Positions 22,470 through 33,926 of a stretch of 64,000 bases of DNA are shown here, piece by piece. Positions within the stretch are counted from its first letter, which is position 1. Every line of letters starts with the position of its first letter. This DNA comes from Synaphobranchus kaupii. Its lineage: Eukaryota > Chordata > Actinopteri > Anguilliformes > Synaphobranchidae. Where the stretch lies: assembly GCA_029718625.1 (NCBI GenBank), contig CM056376.1:79359386-79423385 (forward strand). The letters are read 5' to 3'. The notes below the pieces were generated by a model that was not told the DNA's origin, ran no database searches, and saw only the letters and a program-made list of their open reading frames with translations. Made by a program: the position numbers and the translations under genes.

Positions 22470-23640
22470 GGTTTGTTAACAGCAGCGGGAATGTGGTGGA
22501 GCGATTCCTGGGCTTTGAGCCAATTGAGAGCCACACTGGTAAAAGTTTAACAGACTGTGTGACTTTGATGGTGGAGGGCCTTGGGTCAGACCTCTCAAAC
22601 TGTAGAGGTCAGTCATATGACAATGCAAGCAACATGTCAGGAAAATACAATGGGCTACAGGCCCACCTGAGAAAAAAAAAACCCTCTGATAGAGTATGTG
22701 CCTTGCACAGCGCATTCACTTAACTTAGTTGGTGTTAACACCTTAGACGGCAGTAGCTCAGAGGCTGACAAGTTCTTTAACATTTTGCTCTTCATCCACA
22801 CACAGATGGGGGAAAGTCTTTTGGAAAACAGATGTCAGACTGATATTAAAATCGCTGTCCAGTACTCGGTGGAGTGCTCGGGCTGAATCAACCAAGGCAC
22901 TGTGGAGAAATTACACCCACATTAGAGAGGCCTTCGTGGTATGTGCAATGATGATAATGAATAAAGAGATACTCGAATTGAGGCCACTGGACTATGTGCT
23001 AAATTGGACACATTAGAGATGGTGTACATGGCACATTTCTGGGATATCATACTTGACCGGTTCCACACTACAAGCATGCACCTACAGAAAAGTGACATTG
23101 ACATCTCTGTAGTAGCACAGCTTTTGTCTTCGTTGAGGGATTTTGTGGTGGGAGAGCGAGACCAGTTTGGAGCCTTAAATGTGACAGGTGTCTCTCAGTC
23201 ATAAGCACGATCTTCAGCAAAAGAGGAAATGCAAAACATTTGCAGATGAGAGCTCATAGCCAGGTGTAACACTTGTGGGGAGGGAGAAGTTCAAAAATAG
23301 AAACATTTTATGTGGGCATTAATAAGTGTCTAACAGTGATGTCATAGTGGAAAAGGTAAATGCACTCTCCGCTGCATATCCATCAGACCTGGACATGAAC
23401 TTTGCCAACAAACTCATCCAATTCAAGTCTTTCATGTCTGACTCTGAGGGTGAGAAATGCCCAACTAAATTGCTTGAGATATTGCAGGCACTTAATCTGC
23501 AGTCAGTGTTCCCCAATGTTTTTGTGGCACTTCGGATTTTTCTAACTTTACCAGTGACAAACTGCCAGGGTGAGTGGACATTTTCCCTTTTAGGCAGAAT
23601 AAAAAATGAGCTGCAGAGTAGACACCAATATAGGAAAGTG

Positions 23641-24214
23641 GGGGGGTGGGGGATCATGGGTAGTGTACCCTTTTAAGATATCTTGATGGGTCCGTGTGAG
23701 TGAGAGCATACATGAAGGAAAAGTCAAGAACAAAGTCAATTAACGTTAGGCGAGTGCGTTTTGCGGCTGGTTTTAAGGTCTCTCCCTCTAAACTGTGAGC
23801 TGTATAATGTCCATTAGTGTAAATACAGAGCCACATGAATGAAGCCTGCCTTCTCGCCATTTGTATGGGAACATAACGTTGATAAGTTGGGCATTACCCC
23901 AAAGCTGTTTTCTAGCAGTTTGGTCCTGGAACCGGAGAATAAGCCACGGTTCCCCCGTGTCTCCAACTATTGTTTGGAGGTTAGATGGGAAAAGGTGACA
24001 CGTATTTGTGTGCAAGGTAGGCTGCCAGAGAATGCATAGCATTAGCTTAGCTTTACTACATGACATAGGAATCCACTTCTAGTTAACTCCAAGAAGACCT
24101 CCGCCTTGACGAAAGCATAGGACACCGGTCACGAGCAGAGCTTGCAACAGCACACAAGCTAGAATATCCGCACAAAAAACAACCGTGCAAAACATTTTAA
24201 GCAGGGCAAGCGTA
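23641..24214. other. Spacer after the hAT relic
   Basis: No coding or repeat signal beyond short shadow frames. Probably the 3' part of the element that carried the ZMYM-like gene, but its terminus is not recognisable. Confidence 0.3.
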
Positions 24215-24487
24215 GGTTAGTCCAGGCATGGCTAGCAGCAGCAGGACGCGGCAAAATGACTGCAAATTTATTTTAACACAAGCTGTAAGCAAACAAAGAG
24301 CAGTGCATCAGCATTCAAGCAGTACAGAGAGAACTGATTCTTGGCTTAAAAAGGGCGCCCCATTAGAGGTGTGTGCATGTGATTGGTTGAGTATGAGACG
24401 CGTGGTTGCTAGCCGACCGGTCGGCTATGATAAGAGTTTCCTGACAGAATTTGCTATGCGCACGTAAAAACGTTCGCTCCGCTCATT
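24215..24487 (+). repeat. Displaced Q segment of the 469-bp unit
   Basis: Matches 13976-14275 closely (AAATTTATTTTAACACAA, AGAGCAGTGCATCAGC, GATTGGTTGAGTATG, GAGTTTCCTGACAGAA). It marks the right side of the material inserted into the P-Q tandem array. Confidence 0.75.
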
Positions 24488-24687
24488 TTTTAATGTCATT
24501 TACTATAGTTTAGTTATTATTAGCACAACTAATAATTTTTCTATCACAATAAGAAAACCCATTGAAAAACTAAGATGGCCAAAATATGGGACAAGTCATG
24601 GTATTTTAGAATCGGGACACCTCAAAATGGTCTAAAATACGGGACTGTCCCAGGAAAAACAGGACGCCTGGTCACCCAAGGCAAATA

Positions 24688-25177
24688 TGTATGCTGGTTT
24701 GAATTGAGATGTCAGGCTCCAGGAATAGAACCACAGTGTCAGTAGCTATTTGGGAAATTGCGGCCTGCTCTTATGCTGTGAGGAGAGAATCGTTGCAGGC
24801 AAATGAGACTTATGAGACGTACAAGATTATGGAGTTTTAATTTGGAAGGGTGGGGGTACGTCTGTTATGTCCTCAAGCTATTTTCATGGATTTTATGTAA
24901 AATTTTATGTAAAACCAGTTGTACATAGGCATGATTTATGTAATTTGCCTAAAATTAATAAAGTTAATAGTAGTAATTTATTACATTAACAAATTAACAT
25001 TTATTACAAATATCCCAAAATTCACACATGACTCTCCAGCACACACCCTCAATTAGCCTTATATTTTGGCTTTATGACTAATTTAATTTAAAGAGGCTTT
25101 ATAACTAATTTCACTATTGAAATTTCCTGGACATTGTTGTTGTAAAAAAAGTACTCACAATGTCAGTGTCATATTCA
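24688..25177. other. Unassigned spacer
   Basis: AT-rich, no gene or repeat recognised between the right hAT TSD and the solo LTR. Confidence 0.35.
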
Positions 25178-25181
25178 CTTT

Positions 25182-25574
25182 TGTTACGACTGTCGGTATA
25201 GTCACGACAAAAGGGAGATAACACAACAAGGTATAGTTTAAACAATTAAATAATTTATTAAACAAAGGAAAATAATTTTCTGTAGGAGTGCAAATGTAGC
25301 GTTTTTATGAGAAATATGTATGGATGTGTGTGCGTAAAAAGTGAGATGTGAATGTCCAAAGCCAAAACAGCCAAATAAAAACCCAGGACCACCCAGTACC
25401 GCAGCCAGGTGCAGGAGGAGAACCCCAAAAATGCCAGGAAACCCAGAAAGCCATAGGGTACTTTTATAGGCTATGCCCCAGGTGCTCCCAATTAGGAAGA
25501 GGGCATAAAGGCATACAACCCTACAGCCTGGCCGGTTACTTAGACAGACAGCTAGTAAGGGTGGATTCGTCACA
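25182..25574 (-). mobile_element. Solo LTR, minus orientation
   Basis: A 393-bp block starting TGTTACGACTG and ending TTCGTCACA (TG...CA), flanked by CTTT on both sides (25178-25181 and 25575-25578), a 4-bp TSD. Read on the minus strand there is AATAAATTATTTAATTG about 70 bases before the 3' end, as expected for an LTR polyadenylation signal. No internal retroelement sequence is adjacent. The minus-strand frame 25238-25582 crosses it and is not considered a gene. Confidence 0.75.
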
Positions 25575-25578
25575 CTTT

Positions 25579-27217
25579 CCATGGTCTTCGGCGTTCATGT
25601 AGCCATAGTCTCTTGAGTGTAAATATCTTAAATATCAGCTTTACTGTCAGGCGTATAATCATTTAGAATTTCATGCCTATAAAGCGATTTGCATATTATT
25701 TCTTCAAGTTGATAATGCTACCATACCTTTAATATCCAAGGTTCTTATTTTGTTGTGCATGGGTGGTATGAGTGGTAGCCTATATATCAGTAGTTGGAAT
25801 TTTATTTCTGGATGTTAACCCTAATCAAGTCCAAGACATTAGTGCCATTTTTATTGTTTGAATTTTGCCCAAATTATATGGATGTCACTTTTAAACAACC
25901 AAACTGATGTTTTTATACAGATACACAGACCCGTTCATGTACAATTCTATTACAATATCATATCTCCTGAGAGATAAAAAGGGATAAACATGTACATGCT
26001 GTAATAGAGCCACACAGACTTATGGGCCCGTTTCACTTCTCATAGGTTCGAAGTTCTGTGGTTACAAATCACAGTGTTGGCATTGATTTCAGTGTATATA
26101 TAATTTGTGATCTGTGAGTATGAACATTTTATAAATGAGGTCCCTGGACTGCTTCCAATACACACATTGCTATATAACACTAATCTATTTAAAGCATCTA
26201 CTAAACAAAACATCTGTTGGGAGGGGTCATGACTTGATAGTTATAATTCCATAAATTACGGTAATTAAGAATCAGAATTTACATGCTACCTTGATTTTTG
26301 TCTTTGATTTTCTCAGAAAGCAGGTTTGGTTCATTGGCATTTAGTTTTACCCTTCGTTTCACCAGTTTCAGTGTCGAGGGCTGCGTTCAAGATGCAAACA
26401 GTTCTGCTACCTCTTTGAATGCTATGTTTACACTCAACGGATTGAAATGTTTGCAACAATCTTTGGACAGGTTTCCCATTAAGTAGGCATGCTGGCAGCA
26501 TAAACAGCAACAGAGAGTGACATATTTAATAATTGGTGTCACACTGTACACAGCAGCTCTTATCAGCAGCCATAGTAACAGCACTCAGCAACCGGATGAT
26601 CAATATGGAATTGTTTCAGTTTATAAAACAGTTTGCAATGTTCTACTCATTTGAACACTCAGCACTTGTGACACCTGTTTGATATTCCCAATCAGCCAGT
26701 CAATCAATAAACTTAATGTATTTACTACAACCTCCTGTACAGACTAGGCTCAATTTACAGTTGATTACACACTGTAAATATCTGAGTATTTGTCTAAGCA
26801 AAGAAAAAGCCACCATACAAAGGACTTCCTAGTTTGGAAAACCCTGCGTTATCAGAATGGTGGGTGACCTGGACCCAGGTATTGTTCCAATGAAAGCCTG
26901 AATTATTTGGTTAGTGTAAATGAATGCAGGTGACCAAGGTACTCAGTGTCCTTCCTGACTGCATTATTTCTTGCCTATGACTGATAAATGAGAGCCACTA
27001 TATTGGAAAGCTATTTAACTTTCCATATAATTAAAAAAGGCAACAAAACAAATCAATACAAAAAAAATAAATCTTTGAAAGACAAAGCATTTAAACAATT
27101 TAGGAGCAAGCATGCTTTGTCAAAAACAAAAAAGCAGTTTTCAATATAGTTCTGTATAATCAAACTTAACAAAAGGTGATGTACAGATTAGAATAGTACT
27201 AAAGAGTACAAACGATT
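25579..27217. other. Unassigned spacer
   Basis: AT-rich sequence of 1.6 kb. I see no gene, TIR pair or tandem array. A-rich runs at 27030-27080 precede the L1 target site. Confidence 0.4.
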
Positions 27218-27231
27218 AAAAAAGACCTATG

Positions 27232-27903
27232 GTGCTGACTGGTACGCTACAGCTCAAGGCTCACCCTTCACCTCCACTGGAAATATTAAATATCTGGGCA
27301 TAAACATTTCCACCAAGCTGTCAGAGTTGTTCCACCTCAATATCATTCCACTAATAAAAACAATAGAAGATGACATAAACCGTTGGATAAACTTACCACT
27401 TTCTCTAATGGGCAGAATAGCAACCGTAAAAATGACCATACTACCAAAAGTTAACTACCGCTTCAAAATGATCCCAACTCAGCCCACCACTAAATGGTTT
27501 AATTCACTAAACTCCATGACGACTAAATTTTACTGGAAAAATAAAACACCCCGGATCAAACTGGCAACACTACAGAAACAAAAAACTCAAGGAGGACTGG
27601 AAGCACCAAACTTTTATCACTATTATTTGGCAAACCAACTACAGTATATCTCAAACTGGATTCATCCTAACCAACAGAACAACCAATGGATAGAAATAGA
27701 ACAGTCAGAATGCAAAAAAATCTCCGATCTATCATTCCTCAACACCTCCATAAAGCACCATAATTGCTTCAAAAACACTGTAATTTCAACAACCCTGACA
27801 GCTTGGTGGAAAATTAACAAAATCTTTAAATTCACAATGTCAACAAGTAAATACACTCCTATATGGCACAACCCCGACTTCTTACACAACAAAACACCAC
27901 ATT
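27232..27903 (+). pseudogene. L1 ORF2 reverse transcriptase, C-terminal part (first half)
   Basis: Open from the L1 truncation point, with the fish L1 signature after the RT palm: IKYLGINIS, then LPLSLMGRIATVKMTILPK, TKFYWKNKTPRIKL and QGGLEAPNFYHYYLANQLQY. These follow the order of L1/Tx1-type ORF2 proteins between the RT domain and the C-terminal region. The frame is broken at 27904 by the BEL 3' LTR; the last codons of any longer ORF come from the LTR. Endonuclease and most of RT are missing. Confidence 0.9.
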
Positions 27904-28626
27904 TGTTCTGCCCTCACTGTTCGACCTGAGCACAGCTAAGCAGATAGATAAACTCTTGGACAAATGACAGGCATATTGTCTTCTTTATTGAGACTTTTCC
28001 TTCAAAATGTCTACAGAGTGAAACTGGAAGAAAATAACAAAGCATACTTCTCAGGAAATTGGCTGTGGTGTATCACATATGAATATTACATTTCTATGTG
28101 AACACATTTGAATATGTTACAAAATGCTGTATATCCAAAGGGAGAATTGCAAAATGTATGCAGCCCATACAAACATTAGGTATATAGATAAGTGCTATAT
28201 AACAAATGCTACAAAACATGTTTTGCGTAATTTGCATAAACAGAATATAGCTGCAGTTATCATAATTACTATGTAACAAGCAAACAAAGATGTGAATTCT
28301 AAAGCTGCATATAGCCAAACGCAGCTATATTACTAGCATAAAACATAATTAATTGCAATCCACTAAAACACTTGCAATGCGAAAAGAATCATTGATAATG
28401 CCTTTAAGACACGTTAATGATTGTAACTACTCACAGGCAATGCTTTCCATAAGACAACAAAGAAGGATGGATGCAGATTCAATCATAACAAATGTGACTT
28501 ATGTCCCTGTCAGCCATAACTCAACATGTGGGAAGTACTTCCTGTTGGCTATTGCAATATTTAAAAAATGAACTCAAAAAAATCAATAGCACCATCTGCT
28601 GGCGGGAAGTAATCTCTGCCAGCACA
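27904..28626 (-). mobile_element. BEL/Pao 3' LTR
   Basis: A 723-bp direct repeat of 38321-39047, plus-strand ends TGTTCTGCCC and GCCAGCACA. On the element's (minus) strand it is the 3' LTR, preceded by a purine-rich AGACGGGGAG tract (28627-28636 in reverse). By eye it differs from the other LTR by about ten substitutions and a few 1-3 bp indels. Confidence 0.93.
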
Positions 28627-28657
28627 CTCCCCGTCTGACATCTATAAGATGTCACAA

Positions 28658-29122
28658 TTACATTTTCTTTCCATTATCCTTGTCATTAGTGTCCGACAGG
28701 AGGAGTACAGTGTCCGTTATAGGCCTCAAATAAGTGCTACATGTTCCTCCAGAGGCGACCTTGACTTCTACTTTCCTCACCTTCCCATCATGACTGGAGA
28801 ATGCTTTGACCACCACTCCCATGGGCCAGTGGTTCCGCTTGGCATTACTGTCTTTCAAGAGCACAAGGTCCCCTTCTTGCAGATTAGGTCTCTCTGAATC
28901 CCATTTCCTGCGGCCTTGTAGGGTAGAGAGGTATTGATTCTTCCAACGATGCCAGAAGACATTGGAGAGACTTTGCACCTGCCTCCACTGGCGTTTGTGC
29001 AGGTCACTCATCAAAATTTCCAGGAGGTATGGATGAACTCCAACTTTCTGGGTAAGGAGGGTTGCTGGTGTCAGGATGAGGGGAAAGCTCGGGTCGGTGG
29101 ATGAGAGGTCGCGAGTTGACAA
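28658..29122 (-). pseudogene. BEL/Pao integrase C-terminal region (DUF5641)
   Basis: A 154-residue frame at the 3' end of pol. It contains PATLLTQKVGVHPY-type linker sequence, then VFWHRWKNQYLSTLQGRRKW and NLQEGDLVLLKDSNAKRNHW, the characteristic DUF5641 block that follows the integrase core in BEL/Pao polyproteins. The sequence GRVRKVEVKVA-like tail and the LRPIT motif follow. It ends about 30 bp before the polypurine tract and 3' LTR. It overlaps the preceding integrase frame (29004-29261) in another frame, so at least one frameshift separates them. Confidence 0.88.
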
Positions 29123-29424
29123 TGGCCGTTACCTCAGCCAAGAAAGTGGTTGACACTTCATGGGTCAGCTGCCGAGGTGTAATGCCCATAAGCATTGAGT
29201 CAAGTATACGTCTTGTCACACCAATCATGCGTTCCCAGCTACGATACCAAGCTCTTTGCATGCGCCCAAGAAGTTGGTCCCGCAGTCAGACCTTAACTGT
29301 TTTACTGGGCCACGGATAGAGAGAAATCGCCGCAGCGCGTTGATGAAACTTGAAGACTCCATCGACTCCATCACCTCAATGTGTATGGCCCTGGTACTCA
29401 TGCAGCTAAAAATGACTGCCCACC
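29004..29424 (-). pseudogene. BEL/Pao integrase core, 3' part
   Basis: Continuation of the integrase beyond the hAT insertion. AVIFSCMSTRAIHIEVMES and RRFLSIRGPVKQLRSDCGTN (second catalytic Asp) lie at about 29270-29420. MQRAWYRSWERMIGVTRRIL (region of the catalytic Glu) follows in a different frame at about 29170-29261. A short stretch between Asp and Glu appears deleted or shifted. Only the part with the first Asp lies across the hAT at about 31670. Confidence 0.88.
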
Positions 29425-29867
29425 CAGGGTGTCCGCGGGTCATTAAAAAGTCTTAAATAGTCTTAAATTCATATTTATTAAAAAAAGGCCTTAAAATGTA
29501 TTAAATTGTATTAAATTCGTTTTTGAAAGGTCTTAAATATTTTTTGAGGCGATGTGTTCCCAATCTCACTATACGGTGTGATTGAGTTTTGCCAAATGAT
29601 AAACTGAAAGAAAACCAAATACGATAGAAACTGATTTTTTATTTTTTTATACGCAAGGATCCTTTTTAGGTGAAGTCACGTGACCGCAAGAGTTCGCGGG
29701 TGCTTCTACGTTACCAAGCAACCTAAACTGTTCCACAGTAGTAGGCTACTGTCAGTAGGAGCGATTCTGACAAGATTACTTTCTGCTAAATATCTGCTTC
29801 GGATTCAGTCAAGGGAGGTAACAATCTAAGTTCTATGTAATAGCCAAGCTAGCAAACTAACGGATTC

Positions 29868-30128
29868 ATGGGTAAATGCAAGTTTAACGATAAATGGCTT
29901 GAGAAAAGCGAATACTCAACACGGTTAAAACCCGTGCCCGGTAATGTCTCCGAAGCCCGATGCAGTATATGTCGCAAATGTTTCAAGCTTGGTACAATGG
30001 GATTCAGGGCGGTAGAATCCCATATGCAAAGCGAGAAGCACAAACAATATTCAAGAGCACGCCAGCAGACTCCAATTGCTCCGTTCTGCACAATTAACGT
30101 TATACGATCCCAGATTTATGCGTTTTAA
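29868..30128 (+). pseudogene. Zinc-finger N-terminus of a hAT transposase
   Basis: 86 codons starting MGKCKFNDKWLE, with ARCSICRKCFKLGTMGFRAV and ESHMQSEKHKQYS. This gives a Cys-x2-Cys...His-x4-His finger of the BED-like type seen at the N-terminus of several fish hAT proteins (GKCKF...SLGTMG...SH). The frame then runs into non-coding sequence; the catalytic and dimerisation domains are missing. Could be a first exon whose downstream exons were deleted. Confidence 0.7.
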
Positions 30129-31196
30129 ACCAATTTCGGTACTTTCCTGTTCTTTATCCTGCTCTTAGTCTTTTAATGTTTATTTGTTACAGGGATCACT
30201 CATTGGCAGCTGAAGGTAGTGGCGATTCTTTTTTTATTGATTATCTCGCGAAATTCGTCTGTGTGCAAAGCTATTTTTCATTGACCGCGCAGTTTATTTT
30301 AGCTGTTTTGGCGCCATGAACGGGTTTTCTTTGCAGCGCTTATTTGGAGTTACAGCCCACACTCGTGTTGCCGCAAATTCGAACATCTCTTCTTGTATTT
30401 GCCCTGTCAAGTCAGGATTTAATTGACCACAGTGTGTACGTGTAAGTTACAGTCCTTACACACCAATAACCACTTTCCTGGGATGAAGGAGAATTATTCT
30501 TCGTTGTCCAAAGAAGGGCATAATTTTTTCCGTGCCATTTGATGTTTGAGGGCAATAATGTAGCCTAGGCCTAGCGATTGATTCATTAAACGGGAGCACT
30601 TCCTTTAACAGTGTGACCTTTAAGACAGAGAGTGGGTTTATAAAATGCTTGCTTTGTTGTCTAATGGTTTAATATCTATTTTCAGCTTCATATTACAATC
30701 ATATATCCAACCCCCGCCCAGTCACCATAGCTAGCTGCATAGCTAGAGGTAACGTTACTTACAGGTCCAACAGAAAACACGCCAACTCCACATCGCTCTT
30801 CATCCCCTTGCTGAACTTCAGCTGTTGCCATCGAGGAAAAGCAATTCCGAGTCTGGTTTTTGAACGAGCCCTGTCGGCTTGTCATTTCACTTCACTGAGC
30901 TTCTTCACCTCCGCCATTGCAGTAGCTATCTAGCTACAAACCCTCCGCTGAAACCTGATCCCACCCCACAGGCTCTGTAGCCACACCCACCCCTATTTCA
31001 CTGTAATAAACATTTGGACAAATGTCCTTAAACTCAAGTAATTAGTGTCGTTTTGCCTCAATGTTGATTTAGAACTGCATTCATCAAAAGTTTGACCTCG
31101 ATGTAAATTAATTGTAAATCTAATCTACACATTTATGTTCCCATTTATGATCAAATTTGTACTTGAATGAGGCCCAATTGGGTGCTGAGGCCCAGT
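30129..31196. other. Non-coding interior of the hAT at 29425-31617
   Basis: No conserved frame. It probably includes intron or 3' remnants of the hAT; the deletion that removed the transposase lies somewhere here. Confidence 0.35.
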
Positions 31197-31375
31197 GGGT
31201 GCTGTTTTCAGGTTCTTACTCCAGTGCGCTGTGCACTAAGACAGGTGGTGTGGCGAAAATGTGGCATGGAAATGAATGCAGTAGACATGCAGTAGACAGA
31301 GCATTCCATTCCATTACACATTTTTGCCACACCGCCTGTCTTAGCGCACTGGAGTAAGAGCCTGAAAATATCGCC
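31197..31375. mobile_element. Foldback MITE with ACTCCAGTGCGCT arms
   Basis: An imperfect palindrome. The left arm has TTTCAGGTTCTTACTCCAGT and GACAGGTGGTGTGGCGAAAA; the right arm is the mirror image with AGGCTCTTACTCCAGTGCGC when reversed. The left arm carries a small GTGCAC insertion at the GCGCT step. Arms of about 75 bp flank a short centre. TSD unclear. Confidence 0.75.
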
Positions 31376-31650
31376 CATTGTCTTCTCCAGTTAGGCATAC
31401 TGCTCCCTTTCAAGAGCATCCGGTGGTTTGTGGAATACCAGAACCACTTCTGCTAACTTCATTCTTGACAATATTACATACTCAGTTGCGAAGAGTGTAT
31501 CTTTCACTTTTCATGTTTATTTTTGTTGCAAGTTTGGTCTTAAATTTCATTCTAGGTGGCATTAAAAATGTCTTAAAAAGTCTTAAAATTAACTTCTTGA
31601 TACCTGCAGACACCCTGCCACCGTTTGCTGTTGGCGCAGCCTCCCCGAGT

Positions 31651-33912
31651 TCAACGAGAAGTGACTGTCCATGGCCCGAACACATCCACTCCAACGTAAG
31701 AGAATGGGGGGTTGGTGTTCAGACAGTCTGCGGGTAGGTCAGCCATCTTTTGTGTCTCTGTTCTCCATCGGAGCTTGCGGCAGGTCACACAGCTATGAAT
31801 GACGGCACTGATGCACTGCTTCCCACTAATGACCCATAGGCCAGCTGACCTCACCGCACCCTCTGTGAAGTGGCGCCCTTGATGCTGGACTTGCTGATGG
31901 TAATGTCCTATTAGCAGGGTCGTTAGATGGTGACGGCGAGGAATAATGAGTGGGTTTCTTTCATCACTTTCAAGATCAGCTTGTGACAAATGACCTCCAA
32001 CTCTGAGGCAACCTGCATCGTCCAGGTAAGGTGACAACCTTCTGAGCTGGCTCTGTTCAGGGATCTCTTTCCCCGCCTGGATGCATGCAAAGACCTCAGG
32101 GAAGGCCTTGTATTGAAGACTACGTAAGATGATGCCCTTAGCTCTGACGAGGTCTTCTGGGCAGGGAATTTTGCATATGTGCCAGCCTTGACAATTGCTC
32201 TTGCTGTTTTCTTGCTTGAAGTAGCTAGCTATGTGGATCAGCTTTGACGCAGTTCTTACAAGCGATCTCCAGGATGAGAATGACTCAAAACGTCTCGGAT
32301 CCAAGGGAGACTCTGCAACCTGAGTGACACAAGATGTCACCGAAGGGCGGATCTCGGGGTCAGACTCGGGGTCAACAAGATCAAAAGATGCTTGACTGTC
32401 AGCCTCATTCTTAGCTGGCTTCAACAGGAAGTCTGCCCCTTTAAGCCACATGCTGGACATCAAGGTGTTTGAGGGGATTGACTTTGAAGCATGGTCGGCT
32501 GGGTTTGCATCTGTGGGAACGTAGTTCCATTGTTCTGGTAGGGATGACTTTCTGATTCTCTGAACACGGTTACTTACGTAGACATAGAATCTTCTGGACT
32601 CGTTACATATGTAGCCAAGGACAACTTTACTGTCGGTGAAGAACCTCACAGAATGGAACTGGACACCCATCTCCTCAGTAAGCATGTCTGCAATTTCCAC
32701 AGCTAGAACGGCTGCGCAAAGTTCAAGCCTGGGGATTGTCCCCTCTGGTTGTGGTGCGAGCTTAGCCTTGCCAAACACAAATCCAAGTTCACTCTTGCCT
32801 TCTGCATTTGTAACTTTAATGTAGGTTACAGCTGCAATGGCTTGTGTAGAGGCGTCGCAGAAAATGCAAAGCTCCCTGTTTGTGGAACTGCTGAGGGAGA
32901 TTGAAGTGTACATCCTTGGGATCCTCACATGTTCCAGATCCTTGAGGGAGTCCTTCCACTCACGCCATTCTTTAAGCTTCCTTTCAGGGAGTGGGTCATC
33001 CCACTCACAACCCTCTGTGGTGAGCTCTCTTAGCAAGGCCCTGCCTCGAATGCTGACTGGAGCTGCAAAGCCGAGCGGATCATACAGACTGTTTATGGTT
33101 GATAATGCCCCTCTGCGAGTGTAAGGCTTCTCCATAGCAGGCACCTGAACGGTGAACTCGTCTGTGGCAACGTCCCAGCTTATTCCCAGACTTCGTTGCA
33201 TGGGGGGGGAGTCTGTTCCAAGATCAAGGTCCTTTAGGCCTTTTGCAAGGTCCTCCTTGGGAAATGCCTTCATTACGTTGACACTATTAGAAGCAATCTT
33301 GTGCAACTTTAAATTGGACGCAGCCAGCGTTTCTCGGGCCCTCTTGAGAACAGCAATAGCCTCGTCATCAGTTGGAAATGAGATGAGACCGTCATCGACA
33401 TAGAAATGTCGTTCCACAAAGTGCCTTGTCCTGCAGTCATCATCCTCTTGATCTTGGGACACCCTCCGGAGCCCATAGATCGCCAGAGCGGGTGATGGGC
33501 TGTTCCCAAAAACATGCACCCTCATGCGGTACTCCACTATGGGTTCCTCCATGTCATTGTTCTGGTGCCAAAGGAAGCACAAGAAGTTCCTGTGATCTTC
33601 CCGTACCAGGAAACAATGAAACATCTGGCTGATGTCAGCAGTGACCGCCACTCGCTCCTCACGGAACCGCATGAGGACGCCCAGCAGGCTGTTGTTGAGA
33701 TTAGGGCCTGTAAGAAGGACATCATTTAGAGACACTCCATGGTGATGTGCGCTAGAATCGAAGACCACCCTTATCTGGTCTGGCTTATGAGGGTGATAAA
33801 CCCCAAAGAAGGGGAGGTACCAGCATTCCTCTTGTTCCCTTAGTGGTGGCGCTGGTTCTGCATGTCCGTTGTCAAAAAGGTTTTGCATAAAGTCTGCAAA
33901 ATGTTGTCTCAT
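31651..33912 (-). pseudogene. BEL/Pao pol: reverse transcriptase, RNase H, integrase start
   Basis: 753 codons, the largest frame in the window. Near the start VRVVFDSSAHH-like RT sequence is followed by AVTADISQMFHCFLV (first RT Asp) and RHFYVDDGLISFP (YVDD active site, residues of about 165-175). Peptidase_A17/RNase H region: STINSLYDPLGFAAPVSIRG, then ELCIFCDASTQAIAAVTY and VRFFTDSKVVLGYI. Near the C-terminus is the HHCC integrase zinc-binding domain (HYHQQVQHQG and VIHSCVTCRKLR), then YVGVDVFGPW with the first integrase Asp. A stop at 31651 precedes the hAT insertion by about 30 bp. The start methionine is arbitrary; the frame continues from the upstream ORF after a frameshift. Confidence 0.95.
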
Positions 33913-33926
33913 TTCAGGTCGCTTCT

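Larger units (their letters stand above)
17595..23640 (+). pseudogene. ZMYM-like hAT transposase, decayed and split
   Basis: Relic of a hAT transposase of the type annotated as zinc finger MYM-type protein 5-like. 17601-17800 holds the TTF-type zinc-finger region (YSPSTGCVYCFASKLF, then DWKHSERIGEHEKSAEH). 17940-18191 holds the DUF4371-like part (HIKKFGGKGRATVSSLSSTI, TPDLSHVDQLTF). The gene is then cut by a 4.2 kb hAT (18197-22422) and resumes at 22428 with SYDNASNMSGKYNGLQAHLR, the conserved D-A-S-N-MSG block. It continues through 23004-23200 and ends with the C-terminal dimerisation motif LTLPVTNCQGEWTFS at about 23550-23600. Several stops and frameshifts make it non-functional. Confidence 0.85.
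11760..24679. mobile_element. hAT-type element bounding a 12.9 kb nest
   Basis: The left end reads TAGGGTGACCAG (from 11760) and the right end CTGGTCACCCAA (to 24679), an inverted repeat with one terminal mismatch. Nearby bases also mirror each other (ACGGGACA near the left, ACGGGACTGTCCC near the right). The 8 bp outside are GGCAAATG (11752-11759) and GGCAAATA (24680-24687), a 7-of-8 match, as expected for an old hAT TSD. Most of the interior is later insertions, listed separately. Whether the transposase relic at 17595-23640 belongs to this element or to an insertion is uncertain. Confidence 0.7.
29425..31617 (+). mobile_element. hAT element in the BEL integrase gene
   Basis: Ends CAGGGTGTCCGCGGGTC (29425) and GACACCCTG (to 31617) are inverted. 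Internal ends also mirror: TTAAAAAGTCTTAAA near the left and TCTTAAAAAGTCTTAAAA near the right. CCACC flanks both sides exactly (29420-29424 and 31618-31622), a 5-bp TSD. 2193 bp with only an N-terminal zinc-finger ORF (29868-30128), so an internally deleted hAT. A foldback element (31197-31375) lies inside. Confidence 0.9.

Noticed and set aside
32636..33729. Several plus-strand frames opposite the BEL pol gene
   Set aside because: Shadows of the minus-strand pol frame, whose RT, RNase H and integrase motifs are clear.
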